NCBI RefSeq assembly: GCF_000620505.1 | Contig: NZ_JIBC01000008.1 | Coordinates: forward strand, 1-64,000 | Reading direction: 5' to 3' | DNA from: Sulfitobacter sp. 20_GPM-1509m | GTDB taxonomy: Bacteria; Pseudomonadota; Alphaproteobacteria; Rhodobacterales; Rhodobacteraceae | Length of the DNA stretch: 64,000 nucleotides | In this document: one piece after another, positions 7,380 through 16,082 of the stretch | Layout: every line of letters begins with the position of its first letter | Position numbering within the stretch: the first letter of the stretch is position 1 | Made by a program: the position numbers and the translations under genes | Notes under the pieces: model-generated | Seen by the model: only the letters and a program-made list of their open reading frames with translations | Told to the model about the DNA's origin: nothing | Databases searched by the model: none

Positions 7380-9065
7380 TCAATGCCAGTGACGGCATTT
7401 CGAAGTCTTGCCAATACCGGGGTTGAAAGTGTTGGTGGGGTCCAGGCTGCGATAAAAGTCACGCAGGGCGGGCTTGGCCTCGTAGAGATGGCCGACGTTG
7501 TGCTCGGCCGGATACTCCGCGCCGCGTGCATCCAGCAAGGCGCAGATCTGATGTTCCAGTGCGTCACAGTCCACGCCCTTTTTCACCAGATATTCCTGAT
7601 GCATGACCTGACAGAAAAAGTGGCCAACATAGATTTTCAGCGCCATCTGCCGCGACAACTCTTCGGGCAGCGTCTCGAACCAGTCCAAGGTGTCGCGCGG
7701 CAGGGCGACGTCCAGCGCGACGATGTCGTCCACCGTGCGTTTGTGCACTGCGCGGTAGCGCACCACGGCGCTGCCCACGGTAAAGCGGTTGAGGAAAGCC
7801 GCCTTGCCTTCCGCGTCCGTGCATTCAAGGAAACTGCCCGTAGCGCTTGGGAAGATCGAGCCAAGATAGGCGCGCAGGGTGTCAATGCAGGTATCTCCGG
7901 CCCGGATCATCAGGTGGTGGGGATACATGTCGCGATAGGCGATCAACCGCTTTGGCATCTGTTCGGGGAGGATACGGCTGAAAAGCTGGAGCAGATGATC
8001 CGACACCGCCTTGCCCAGCCCCAGACGCTCTGTCACCCCATCGAACCAGCTTTTGGCAGCAAAGGCGCGGGGCACGTTGACCGTGCCGAAGCTGCGGATG
8101 AAGAGGTAGAGATCCTTGCCCCAGACCTGCGCCGCGCGGAACGCATCCGCATGCATGTATTCCCCCGCGATCGGCAGGGTCGGGAAAGTTTCCAGAATGT
8201 GTCGGCGGATCGTCTGCAACTCGCTCGGATCGCTGGTGCCGATGTAAAAGACCCTCTCTTCCTGCGCCACGGCGAACGTGTCCAGCCGCACGGCAAAGAC
8301 GCCGATCTTGCCTGCCGAACCCGAGGCTTCGTAATGGCGTCGCGGGTCGGCGTTGAAACGGGCCGGTGTCGGCGCAGCGATGTCGCGCACGTGGTCCTTG
8401 TATTCGATGTCCGACGCCTGACGTCCTTGCGGAAAGTCGACATCCGCCTCTGAATACCTGCCGTGATCAAGCCGGTCGAGAATGGCAAGCGGCGCGTCGC
8501 CAAGGCGCATGCCAAGATGGTTCACCAGATGCAGGCGGCCCTCTGCATCGACCTGCGCAAACAGGGAAAGCTCGGTATAGGCCGGTCCGCGCTGGACCAG
8601 CGAGCCGCCGGAATTGTTGCAGACGCCACCGGTGACCGACGCGCCGATGCAGCTTGATCCGATCACCGAATGCGGCTCCCGGCCCATGGGCTTCAGCCGC
8701 CGCTCCAACTGGTCAAGCGTAGCACCGGGCATGCACAGAACCTGTCGCCCGTCGTCCAGCAGATCGATGCGTCTGTTGCGCAGGGTCGAGATGATGACGA
8801 TCGGCCTGTCGTAGCCTTCTCCGAACGGGGTCGATCCGCCAGTCAGGCCCGTGTTCGCCGCCTGAAAGATGATGGCAACATCCGCGGCGACACAGGCTTC
8901 GAGAACCTTCCACTGCTCGACCAATGTCCCCGGCTCGACGGCAGCCAGCACCTCGCCATCGCCGTAGCGATAGCCGCGCCGGAAGCGGCGGGTGCCTCTG
9001 GCTCCGGTATGGACATGGCGGCGGCCCACGATGTCCTGAAGCTGAGGGATGAGCGTCCCTGTCAT
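7380..9065 (-). CDS. dld: Quinone-dependent D-lactate dehydrogenase
   Basis: A 561-residue peripheral membrane flavoprotein that oxidises D-lactate to pyruvate and reduces quinone. The ATG at 9065 fits the family N-terminus (LVGRRHV-like); the frame extends further upstream into dctM but without family similarity. The FAD-binding domain carries QAANTGLTGGSTP, GREPHSVIGSSCIGASVTGG and CNNSGGSLVQRGPAYTE. The cap domain carries VRDIAAPTPARFNADPRR and AGEYMHADAF. The C-terminus YPAEHNVGHLYEAKP and NPGIGKTSK matches E. coli Dld. It is the last gene of the TRAP/ADH/ALDH operon, preceded by a hairpin at 9097-9118. Confidence 0.92.
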   Translation of the reverse strand: MTGTLIPQLQDIVGRRHVHTGARGTRRFRRGYRYGDGEVLAAVEPGTLVEQWKVLEACVAADVAIIFQAANTGLTGGSTPFGEGYDRPIVIISTLRNRRIDLLDDGRQVLCMPGATLDQLERRLKPMGREPHSVIGSSCIGASVTGGVCNNSGGSLVQRGPAYTELSLFAQVDAEGRLHLVNHLGMRLGDAPLAILDRLDHGRYSEADVDFPQGRQASDIEYKDHVRDIAAPTPARFNADPRRHYEASGSAGKIGVFAVRLDTFAVAQEERVFYIGTSDPSELQTIRRHILETFPTLPIAGEYMHADAFRAAQVWGKDLYLFIRSFGTVNVPRAFAAKSWFDGVTERLGLGKAVSDHLLQLFSRILPEQMPKRLIAYRDMYPHHLMIRAGDTCIDTLRAYLGSIFPSATGSFLECTDAEGKAAFLNRFTVGSAVVRYRAVHKRTVDDIVALDVALPRDTLDWFETLPEELSRQMALKIYVGHFFCQVMHQEYLVKKGVDCDALEHQICALLDARGAEYPAEHNVGHLYEAKPALRDFYRSLDPTNTFNPGIGKTSKCRHWH

Positions 9066-9096
9066 GGCTTTCAAACCTTCCGAATTGATCCCGACA

Positions 9097-9118
9097 CCGG
9101 CCCCGTCACAGGGGCCGG
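9097..9118 (-). other. Intercistronic hairpin between dctM and dld
   Basis: CCGGCCCC and GGGGCCGG pair perfectly around a 6-nt loop, in the 77-nt gap between dctM and dld. There is no T-run, so it more likely sets mRNA stability or partial attenuation than full termination. Confidence 0.45.
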
Positions 9119-9142
9119 CGCGAGTCTTGAGCTCAGGCGTGA

Positions 9143-10420
9143 TCAGCGGCCGATCAGCGACGGCAATGTCATGCTGACGGCAGGCACAAAGGCGATCACC
9201 AGAAGGCAGAGCACGATGACGGACACGAAGACCATCAGCGGCCTGAGCATCTGCGTCACCGAGCATCCGGCAATCTGCGCGGCGGCAAAGAGGTTGACGC
9301 CCAGTGGCGGCGTGATCATGCCAAGCGCCAGGTTGACCACCATGACGGTGCCAAAGTGGACCGGAGCGATGCCGACGCGGGCTGCTGCATCCTGCAGGAT
9401 CGGTGCCAGAACGATGATGCTCGCCCCTGTCTCGATGAACATGCCGATGACGAAAAGCATCGCGTTGATTGCCAGCATCAGCGAGACCGGGCCTTCAAAG
9501 GTGCTGGTCAGCCAGAGTGCAGCGGCGTCCGGGACGCCCTCGCGGTTCAGCAGATAGCCCATCAGGCTGGCGGTGCCGATGATGAACATGATGACGGCAG
9601 AGGTAATGACCGACTTGCGGAAGGCTCTGACCAGGTCGGCCAGGGACATTTCCCGGTGCAGCAACAGGCCCACCACCATGGCATAGACCACGGCGATGAC
9701 GCTGGCTTCGGTCGGTGTCGTCACGCCGCCGTAGATACCGCCCATGATCAGCACCGGCATCAGCAGCGCCCAGATGGCGCGGCGCGCCGCCGTCAGCCGT
9801 GGCAGGCTGCCCTCACCGTCACGCTTGCCCCAGCCTTTGACCCGGCACCAGATGACGGAGGTCACAAGCAAGGCTCCGGCAATCAGCAGACCCGGCACGA
9901 TGCCCGCCAGGAACAGCTGCGGAATCGAGGTCTGCGTGGCGACGCCATACAGGATCATCGGAATCGACGGGGGAATGATCACGCCCAGCTCGGCCGACGT
10001 CGCCATGAGCGCTGCGACGAAACCAACCGGATAGCCCAGATTGCGCATGGCTGGAATGAGGACGACGCCGACGGCAAAGGTTGTTGCAACGCTGGATCCG
10101 GAGATGGCGGAAAACAACATGCAGGTGATGACGCATGTTGCCGCAAGCCCGCCCTGGATCTGTCCGACAAACGAGCGGGCAAAGTCGACTAGACGACGGG
10201 ACAGGCCGCCCACTTCCATCAGGTTGCCCGCAAGGATGAAGAACGGGATCGCCGCCAGCGGAAACTTGTCCAGGGCGATAAAGACCTGTTGAGGAATGAC
10301 GATGGGGGGCAGGCTGGTGAAACCAAAAAGCCCAATCATGGAGGCAAGGCCGATGGAAATGGCGATGGGCACCGAGATGACAAAGAGCAGCATCATCGCA
10401 GAGACAATTGCACCGGTCAT
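9143..10420 (-). CDS. dctM: TRAP transporter large permease DctM
   Basis: A 425-residue inner-membrane protein with about 12 hydrophobic segments. It matches the DctM/YiaN family: GLASMIGLFGF, PFFILAGNLMEVGGLSRRLVDFA, AISGSSVATTFAVGVVLIPAM, GVIIPPSIPMILYGV, and the C-terminal GMITPPLGVNLF. It forms the sodium-coupled channel of the TRAP system with the DctQ upstream. Its start overlaps the dctQ stop by 4 nt. It is part of the operon 14622 to 7380; the substrate is unknown. Confidence 0.93.
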   Translation of the reverse strand: MTGAIVSAMMLLFVISVPIAISIGLASMIGLFGFTSLPPIVIPQQVFIALDKFPLAAIPFFILAGNLMEVGGLSRRLVDFARSFVGQIQGGLAATCVITCMLFSAISGSSVATTFAVGVVLIPAMRNLGYPVGFVAALMATSAELGVIIPPSIPMILYGVATQTSIPQLFLAGIVPGLLIAGALLVTSVIWCRVKGWGKRDGEGSLPRLTAARRAIWALLMPVLIMGGIYGGVTTPTEASVIAVVYAMVVGLLLHREMSLADLVRAFRKSVITSAVIMFIIGTASLMGYLLNREGVPDAAALWLTSTFEGPVSLMLAINAMLFVIGMFIETGASIIVLAPILQDAAARVGIAPVHFGTVMVVNLALGMITPPLGVNLFAAAQIAGCSVTQMLRPLMVFVSVIVLCLLVIAFVPAVSMTLPSLIGR

Positions 10421-10908
10421 CGCGCGATCTCCTTTCCGGACTGAAGGAAATGCACGACCGCACCAAGGGCGGCAAAGAGCGACCCCACCGGAATTGCCGC
10501 GTAGCCCCAGGCCATGGAAATCTCCAGGCCGGCCATTTCCTGCATCCGCACCCGCTGAGCGGTGGCGATGCCGTACCAGAACAGCGTGGCGAACATGATC
10601 AGGCAGGAGATCAGCGAAATTGCCTCGATGGCGCGGCGCAACTGTCCGGTTGCGTTTTCCCGCGCCAGATCAATGGCGACCAGTGCGCCGTGGCGCAGGG
10701 CGACCGAAACGCCAAGCAGCACCATCCACACCAGAGCCAGACGGGTCAGCGCTTCGGACCAGGTTGCAGGCGAGTGAAAGACGAAACGGCCCAGCACCTG
10801 CCAGAAGCTGGAGACGACCGCGATGGCGAGTGCAAGGGAGGCAGCCGCAGCCACCCCCCCTGCAACAGCCCAGTCAATGCGACGGAGCAATGTGGCCGTG
10901 GCACTCAT
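10417..10908 (-). CDS. dctQ: TRAP transporter small permease DctQ
   Basis: A 163-residue protein with four predicted membrane segments and the DctQ pattern SFWQVLGRFVFHSPATWSEAL followed by LARLALVWMVLLGVSVALRHG. The start codon shares a base with the end of dctP and the end overlaps dctM. It couples the periplasmic binding protein to the large permease. Confidence 0.9.
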   Translation of the reverse strand: MSATATLLRRIDWAVAGGVAAAASLALAIAVVSSFWQVLGRFVFHSPATWSEALTRLALVWMVLLGVSVALRHGALVAIDLARENATGQLRRAIEAISLISCLIMFATLFWYGIATAQRVRMQEMAGLEISMAWGYAAIPVGSLFAALGAVVHFLQSGKEIAR

Positions 10909-11885
10909 CAGGGCTTCCAGTCCCGGATGCGCTTGATGAGATCCGCGCCGAACGCGTCTTCGAACCCGGCATTGGCAGAGGCCATCGCCGCGCGATAGGC
11001 ATCGCGGTCCTCAATCTCGACAACGTCGATGCCGCGACCGCGCAGAACCTCGATGCCATTGGATTCGTCGTCTTCGACCCGCGCACGGTTCGCGGCGGAT
11101 GCGGCCTTGCCGGCTTCGTCCACTGCAGCCTTCTGCTCATCCGTCAGGCTGGCGATGAAGTCCGGATTGCAGACCAGGATGCCCGGCGAATAGACATGGC
11201 GCGTCAGGTAGAGGTGCTTTTGCATCATGTCGAGGTTGTTCGACAGGATCACCGGGATCGGATTTTCCTGACCATCGACGGTGCCCTGCTGCAAGGCCGA
11301 CGGCAGTTCCGAGAAGGCCATCGGTGTTGGCAGGACGCCGGCCGCTTTCCAGGCGTCCATGTGCACCTGGTTCTCCATGGTGCGGATCTTCATGCCTTGC
11401 AGATCTTCCGGCGAGGCAACGGCCTTGGTCCCCGTCGTCAGGTTGCGGAAGCCATTTTCCATCCATACCACACCGTACAGACCACGTCCGGGGAACAAGT
11501 CGAGCAGGTCCTGGCCAATCTCCGAGTCGAGAACGCCACGGGCGTGCTGGTAGTCATCAAACAGGAAAGGGATGTCCAGAACACGGGTCTCGGGCACGAA
11601 ATTGCCAAGCGGACCGGCCGATCCCATGGCACATTCCTGCGCGCCGAACTGAACGCTTTCCAGTGCTTCCCGCTCGTTATCAAGACGCTGGATCACGACA
11701 TTCAATGTGCCGCCCGACTGCTCTTCGGCCACCTCCTTGAAGGCGGTCGCGGCAACGCCGAAATGGCTGTCGGCGGGCGACGAATGTGTAAGGGTCAGCG
11801 TTGTCTGGGCCGCGGCGCTCAGGACGCCTCCTGTCAGGAACACGCCAGCCAGAAGGGCTGTCTTTGTGGTGTCTGCAAATTTCAT
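10908..11885 (-). CDS. dctP: TRAP transporter substrate-binding protein DctP
   Basis: A 325-residue periplasmic binding protein with an N-terminal signal peptide (KTALLAGVFLTGG, cleavage near SAAAQ at residues 23-27). The mature part has the DctP signature of this fold: LTLTHSSPADSHFG, an EEQSGGTLNV strand, and PEDLQGMKIRTMEN with the conserved Arg that binds the carboxylate of ligands, then MAFSELPSALQQGTVDGQENP. This indicates an organic-acid-type ligand. GGAGGAAACC lies upstream of the ATG. A 10-bp hairpin separates it from the ALDH gene. Confidence 0.93.
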   Translation of the reverse strand: MKFADTTKTALLAGVFLTGGVLSAAAQTTLTLTHSSPADSHFGVAATAFKEVAEEQSGGTLNVVIQRLDNEREALESVQFGAQECAMGSAGPLGNFVPETRVLDIPFLFDDYQHARGVLDSEIGQDLLDLFPGRGLYGVVWMENGFRNLTTGTKAVASPEDLQGMKIRTMENQVHMDAWKAAGVLPTPMAFSELPSALQQGTVDGQENPIPVILSNNLDMMQKHLYLTRHVYSPGILVCNPDFIASLTDEQKAAVDEAGKAASAANRARVEDDESNGIEVLRGRGIDVVEIEDRDAYRAAMASANAGFEDAFGADLIKRIRDWKP

Positions 11886-11908
11886 GTGGTTTCCTCCTCC
11901 ACGTTAAA

Positions 11909-11931
11909 GACATGCCCCGTGGGGGCATGTC
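11909..11931 (-). terminator. Hairpin between ALDH and dctP
   Basis: GACATGCCCC and GGGGCATGTC form a perfect 10-bp stem with a 3-nt loop. On the minus strand the stem is followed by TTTAACG. It lies 12 nt after the ALDH gene and 24 nt before dctP. It is a weak intrinsic terminator or attenuator that could set the ratio of enzymes to binding protein. Confidence 0.55.
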
Positions 11932-11942
11932 CTGACTGAGTG

Positions 11943-13457
11943 CTAGAGCACTCCCTCCGGCAGCAGGGCCGCCGGAAAATTCTGGTAGCTGACCGGACGC
12001 AAGAAGCGGCGGATCGACAGGGTGCCCACGCTGGTGGCGCCAAAGTTGGTCGAGGCCGGGTACGGTCCGCCATGCACCATGGAATCGACCACCTCCACAC
12101 CGGTCGGGAACCCGTTGACGAGCACGCGCCCGGCCTTGCGTTCGAGCACGGGCAAAAGCGTTTTTGCCAGTGGCAGGTCGTCATCCTCCATATGCAGGGT
12201 GACTGTCAGCTGTCCCTGCAGGCTCTGCGCGACGCGGCGCATCTCGTCGGCGTCCTCCACCCGGACAACGAGGCCCAGCGGCCCAAAGACCTCTTCGGCG
12301 AGCGCATGATCGGCAAGGAACTGGCTGGCCGTGGTCTCATAAAGGTTCGGACTGGCGCTGCGTCCATCCGAGACCGTCTCGAGCACCGGGTTCACAGTCT
12401 CGCGGTCCTTTAGACGCGCTTGGCCCGCGTGATAGGCCCGGGCGATGCCCTCGGTCAGCATCACTTGCTCCGGGGTCTTGGTGAGCGCGTCCCGAGCGGC
12501 GGCCACGAAGTCATCCGCATCAGAGCCCGCGATCACGACTGCAATGCCCGGATTGGTACAGAACTGGCCTGCGCCCATTGTCAGCGATGCGGCCCATCCT
12601 GCGCCAAGCGCACTGGCGTTGGCCCCGACGGCAGCCGGCAGGACGAACATCGGGTTGACGCTGCCCAGCTCGCCGAAAAATGGGATCGGCTCGGCACGGC
12701 CTGCGCACAGATCGAACAGCGCACGGCCACCTGCCAGCGATCCGGTAAAGCCGACGGCCTTGATCAGCGGATGCGTGACAAGGGCGGCCCCCACCTCGCG
12801 GTTGCCCCCCTGCACAAGGCTGAAGACGCCCGGATCCATACCCAGCTTGGAAATGGCGGCATGGATCGCTTCGGCAACGATTTCACCGGTGCCGGGATGG
12901 GCCGAATGGCCTTTCACCACCACGGGACAGCCCGCCGCAAGGGCGGCCGCCGTGTCACCGCCCGCCGTCGAGAAGGCGAGCGGAAAGTTCGAGGCACCAA
13001 AGACGGCAACCGGACCGACCGGGCGCTGCATGAGCCGAATTTCCGGGCGCGGTGCGGGCTGCCGGTCCGGCAGGGCCGCATCGAAACGCCGGTCCAGATA
13101 ATCGCCCTTTTCGATATGGTCGGCGAACAGGCGCAACTGTCCAGTGGTACGCCCGCGCTCACCCTCCAGCCGGGCCGTCGGCAGGCCGCTTTCCCGGCAG
13201 CCGATCTCGGTGATGGCAGCGCCACGGACTTCGATCTCGTCGGCAATGGTCCGCAACAATGCGGCGCGCTCTGCGACGGAGGCGTAACCATAGGACCAGA
13301 AGGCGGCTTCCGCAGCCTCCGCCGCGCGGTTCACAAGCGCCACGGTCCCCAGCGCGAAGGTGTCGGGCGCGCCGGAAACGGGTTCGTTTTGGAAGCGATC
13401 GGGTGTTGCCACCCACTCTCCCGCGATCAGGTGCTTGCCGTGTGGCGCATATGTCAT
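11943..13457 (-). CDS. NADP-type aldehyde dehydrogenase (ketoglutarate semialdehyde dehydrogenase-like)
   Basis: A 504-residue aldehyde dehydrogenase. ATG at 13457 has GGGAGG 6 nt upstream. Cofactor region: GPVAVFGASNFPLAFSTAGG. Active-site Glu in FFGELGSVNP and active-site Cys in GQFCTNPG are present. It also has EVFGPLGLVVRV and the C-terminal HGGPYPAST typical of the 2,5-dioxopentanoate (alpha-ketoglutarate semialdehyde) dehydrogenase branch. It would oxidise an aldehyde to an acid with NADP. It lies between the Fe-ADH and dctP, 28 nt after the ADH stop, so it probably takes the aldehyde made by that enzyme. Confidence 0.88.
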   Translation of the reverse strand: MTYAPHGKHLIAGEWVATPDRFQNEPVSGAPDTFALGTVALVNRAAEAAEAAFWSYGYASVAERAALLRTIADEIEVRGAAITEIGCRESGLPTARLEGERGRTTGQLRLFADHIEKGDYLDRRFDAALPDRQPAPRPEIRLMQRPVGPVAVFGASNFPLAFSTAGGDTAAALAAGCPVVVKGHSAHPGTGEIVAEAIHAAISKLGMDPGVFSLVQGGNREVGAALVTHPLIKAVGFTGSLAGGRALFDLCAGRAEPIPFFGELGSVNPMFVLPAAVGANASALGAGWAASLTMGAGQFCTNPGIAVVIAGSDADDFVAAARDALTKTPEQVMLTEGIARAYHAGQARLKDRETVNPVLETVSDGRSASPNLYETTASQFLADHALAEEVFGPLGLVVRVEDADEMRRVAQSLQGQLTVTLHMEDDDLPLAKTLLPVLERKAGRVLVNGFPTGVEVVDSMVHGGPYPASTNFGATSVGTLSIRRFLRPVSYQNFPAALLPEGVL

Positions 13458-13485
13458 CGGTTTCCTCCCAGATAATCGGCCGCGC

Positions 13486-14622
13486 TCAAAGCGCAGCCTG
13501 AAGCATGGTTTCATAGTCCTCGGCCGTTGCCTCGCGCGGGTTGGTGAGGTGGCTGTGATCGGCCAGCGCACCCGTGATCACCCGGTCGAACAGGTCCGAC
13601 GTGACGCCCAGTTCCGAGAGGCGGGTGGGAAGCCCGATGGCGCGGGTCATCTCTTCAACCGCCGCACCAAGCTCTGCGTCGGCAGCAAGGCCCATGGCCC
13701 CGGCCAGACGGGCATATTTGCCCTCGTCCACGGATGATTTGGCGTCGCGGTTGAAGGCCAGGACCGGCGGCATGAAAATGGCGTTCAGCGTGCCGTGATG
13801 CAGCTTTGGGTTGATACCGCCCAACGAATGGCTGAGGCTGTGAACGCAGCCCAGACCCTTCTGAAACGCCATCGCGCCCATGGTCGCCGCGATGGCCATG
13901 TTGGCGCGTGCATCGCGGTTGTCAGGCGCGTCCACCGCAAGGCGGATATTGGCCCAGCCCCGGCGCAACCCTTCCAGCGCGATACCATCGGCGGGCGGAT
14001 TGAAGGAGGGGGCGAGGTAGGTTTCGATACAGTGGGAAATCGCGTCCATCCCGGTCGCCGCGGTCAGCGCCGGTGGCAGGCTGAGCGTCAGTTCCGGGTC
14101 AACGATGGCCGCCCGGGGAACCAGATAGGGCGACAGCAGCCCGACCTTGCGTCCGTCTTCCAGGATAATGATGGCGGCGCGGCCTACTTCGCTGCCGGTG
14201 CCGGCGGTGGTTGGCACGGCGATGGTCGGGAACGTGCGCGGCGTGATCTTTGCCAATCCGCCCTCGATCACGGCATAGGTCTTCAGCGGTCCCTCATGCG
14301 CGGCCATGACCGCTACGGCCTTGGCAAGATCCAGAGCCGAGCCGCCGCCTATGGCGATCACGCCATCACCATCAGCCTCGCGGAAAAGCGCGGTCGCCTT
14401 GACGGCAGAGGCTTCGGTCGGGTTGCCGGGGGTTTCGTCGAACACGGCGACAGGGGTAACACCCGTGGCGGCCTCGATGCGCTCCAGCATGCCAAGCGCA
14501 CGGACGCCCTTGTCGGTGACGATGACGGGGCGGGTGATGCCCGCAAGCGCCAGCTCTTCCTTGAGCGTTGCGATTTCGCCGTACCCGAATTGGACCCGCG
14601 TGACGTAGTTGATCAGGCTCAT
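13486..14622 (-). CDS. Iron-containing alcohol dehydrogenase
   Basis: A 378-residue type III (Fe-ADH) enzyme. The start at 14622 has GGGGGAGG just upstream; the open frame runs further but that part is not family-like. Rossmann motif GGGSALDLAKAVAV, TVPTTAGTGSE, and metal-ligand positions in GMDAISHCIE and HSLSHSLGG are all present. It oxidises an alcohol with NAD(P) or reduces an aldehyde. It is the first gene of the six-gene operon and diverges from the LysR gene at 14785. The substrate may be a C3-C5 diol or hydroxy acid; this is a guess. Confidence 0.88.
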   Translation of the reverse strand: MSLINYVTRVQFGYGEIATLKEELALAGITRPVIVTDKGVRALGMLERIEAATGVTPVAVFDETPGNPTEASAVKATALFREADGDGVIAIGGGSALDLAKAVAVMAAHEGPLKTYAVIEGGLAKITPRTFPTIAVPTTAGTGSEVGRAAIIILEDGRKVGLLSPYLVPRAAIVDPELTLSLPPALTAATGMDAISHCIETYLAPSFNPPADGIALEGLRRGWANIRLAVDAPDNRDARANMAIAATMGAMAFQKGLGCVHSLSHSLGGINPKLHHGTLNAIFMPPVLAFNRDAKSSVDEGKYARLAGAMGLAADAELGAAVEEMTRAIGLPTRLSELGVTSDLFDRVITGALADHSHLTNPREATAEDYETMLQAAL

Positions 14623-14745
14623 AGGCCTCCCCCTGCTTTGGTATTCCCGTTTGGCAACGCGCAAACCCCTGTTTTTGGGCGATGCGGCTGGAATTTCATC
14701 TATTCGCGCAAAATATCGGCAGAATGGGGGCTGTAAATGCGCTAT

Positions 14746-14760
14746 TATCAGATATGGATA
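14746..14760. promoter_or_regulatory. Candidate LysR box
   Basis: TATC (14746-14749) and GATA (14757-14760) form a dyad of the T-N11-A type, 25 bp upstream of the LysR start in the region shared with the Fe-ADH operon. Confidence 0.4.
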
Positions 14761-14784
14761 TAACAAAAAGGAAATCCATAACCC

Positions 14785-15720
14785 ATGCCGCGCACCTATT
14801 CCCAGCCGATGACGCGCCTCTCCATGCGACAGTTGCTTTTGATATCCGCCATCGACGACAACGGCTCGCTGAAGCGCGCGTCCGAGCTGATCGGGATGAG
14901 CCAGCCGCGTGCCACCAAGGCGCTGCAGGAGGCCGAGGAGCTTACGGGCACGAAGCTGTTCAACCGGACCAACCGCGGCCTGAACCCGACACATGCGGGC
15001 GAGTCCATGATCCGACATGCCAAGACGATCCTGTCCCAGCTGAAGGAGATGGAAGAAGAGTTACGCACGGCGTCGGACAGCGGGTGGGCCAAGTTGCGGA
15101 TCGGTACGATCATGGGGGCCGTGCCCTATCTGACGGAAACCATCAGCAACTACCTTCGGCGGTTTCCCCGCACCTCGTTCGAGATCCTGGAGGACACCAG
15201 CGTCGAACTGTTCCGGCAGCTGGACCGGGGGATGCTCGACCTTATCATTGGGCGCAGCTCCATGATCGCCACGCCGCAGCTTTACCATGTAACGGCCTTC
15301 CACGATGAACGGCTGGCGGTGGTCGCCAATCCCGCGCATCCGCTGATTGGTCAAAAGCGGGTGCGCCTGACGGACCTCGAGGATGCGCGCTGGATTGTCT
15401 ACACCGCGGCGATGCCCATGCGGTTGCTGCTGGAACAGGAGTTTCGCCAAGCCGGGCTTGGCATGCCCCAGGGGCTGATGGAGACGCGCTCTGCGCTGAC
15501 CACGATCTCGTTGATACAGGCCGAGCCGAACACGGTGGCGTTGCTGTCCAGCGATGTTGCGGCATTTTTCGTGAACTTTGGCATGGCAAGCGTCCTGCCG
15601 ATGCACCTGCGCTCGAAAAGCGAACCTTATGAAGTGATCACGCGTCGCTCGGTCGAGCAGCCCCCCCACGCGCTGGCCTTTATCGAGGATCTCGTTGCCG
15701 GAGCGACCACCCGGCTCTGA
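14785..15720 (+). CDS. LysR-family transcriptional regulator (GbpR-like)
   Basis: A 311-residue LTTR. The HTH covers about residues 11-72 (LSMRQLLLISAIDDNGSLKRAS and MSQPRATKALQEAEE). The effector domain follows from residue 95 (LRIGTIMGAVPYL, DLIIGR). This pattern (MRQLLLISAIDDNGS, SQPRATKALQEAE) resembles GbpR/galactose-binding regulators of rhizobia. It diverges from the Fe-ADH/ALDH/TRAP/dld operon, its most likely target. The gene ends about 50 bp before the first cobalamin riboswitch. Confidence 0.88.
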   Translation: MPRTYSQPMTRLSMRQLLLISAIDDNGSLKRASELIGMSQPRATKALQEAEELTGTKLFNRTNRGLNPTHAGESMIRHAKTILSQLKEMEEELRTASDSGWAKLRIGTIMGAVPYLTETISNYLRRFPRTSFEILEDTSVELFRQLDRGMLDLIIGRSSMIATPQLYHVTAFHDERLAVVANPAHPLIGQKRVRLTDLEDARWIVYTAAMPMRLLLEQEFRQAGLGMPQGLMETRSALTTISLIQAEPNTVALLSSDVAAFFVNFGMASVLPMHLRSKSEPYEVITRRSVEQPPHALAFIEDLVAGATTRL

Positions 15721-15773
15721 GGTCTGACCCGACTTTCCCATTGCAGGTTCTCGTTCTTGACAACCCGGTTGGA

Positions 15774-15978
15774 TTAAGACCATCTGCGCGTGTGTTGGTG
15801 CCTGTGCAAGCAGGTGAAAAGGGAATCTGCAGCCGGAAGCTTTTCCGGTCAAGCAAAGCCGCCCCCGCGACCGTGAACGGAAATAAGGTGTGTCACCGCC
15901 ACTGGCCTATGGCTGGGAAGGCAGACGCACCGCAGGGCACCGCCCTGGATCCGTGAGCCGGGAGACCTGCCAGCACGT
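15774..15978 (+). ncRNA. Cobalamin riboswitch 1 (upstream of DUF1636-cobW-cobN)
   Basis: The conserved blocks of the AdoCbl/cobalamin aptamer appear in order: TTGGTGCCTG, GGTGAAAAGGGAATC, CCGCCCCCGCGACCGTGA, CCACTGGCC, GGGAAGGC, and the B12-box-like GAGCCGGGAGACCTGCC (15953-15969). It lies on the same strand as the cob operon, 105 nt before the first gene. A hairpin ACCGGA/TCCGGT follows at 15988-16007 and another at 16055-16074 touches the ribosome binding site. Binding of B12 would lower expression of the whole cob operon. Confidence 0.93.
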
Positions 15979-16054
15979 ATTGCCACGACCGGACGGGGTG
16001 TTCCGGTGTCGGGGATTGCTCTGCTGGTCAGTGCTGCCTCGCCATCAGACCCGC

Positions 16055-16074
16055 GTTCCATTTTAGAATGGGAC
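16055..16074 (+). promoter_or_regulatory. Hairpin just before the first cob-operon ribosome binding site
   Basis: GTTCCATT and AATGGGAC (one G-U pair) around TTAG, ending immediately before AGAGGACCATG. It could be part of the riboswitch expression platform acting on translation. Confidence 0.4.
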
Positions 16075-16082
16075 AGAGGACC

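Noticed and set aside
7329-8453. 374-residue plus-strand frame opposite dld
   Set aside because: Antisense of a strongly conserved D-lactate dehydrogenase; no family similarity.
12420-13475. 351-residue plus-strand frame opposite the ALDH gene
   Set aside because: Antisense shadow; rich in Arg, Gly and His without motifs.
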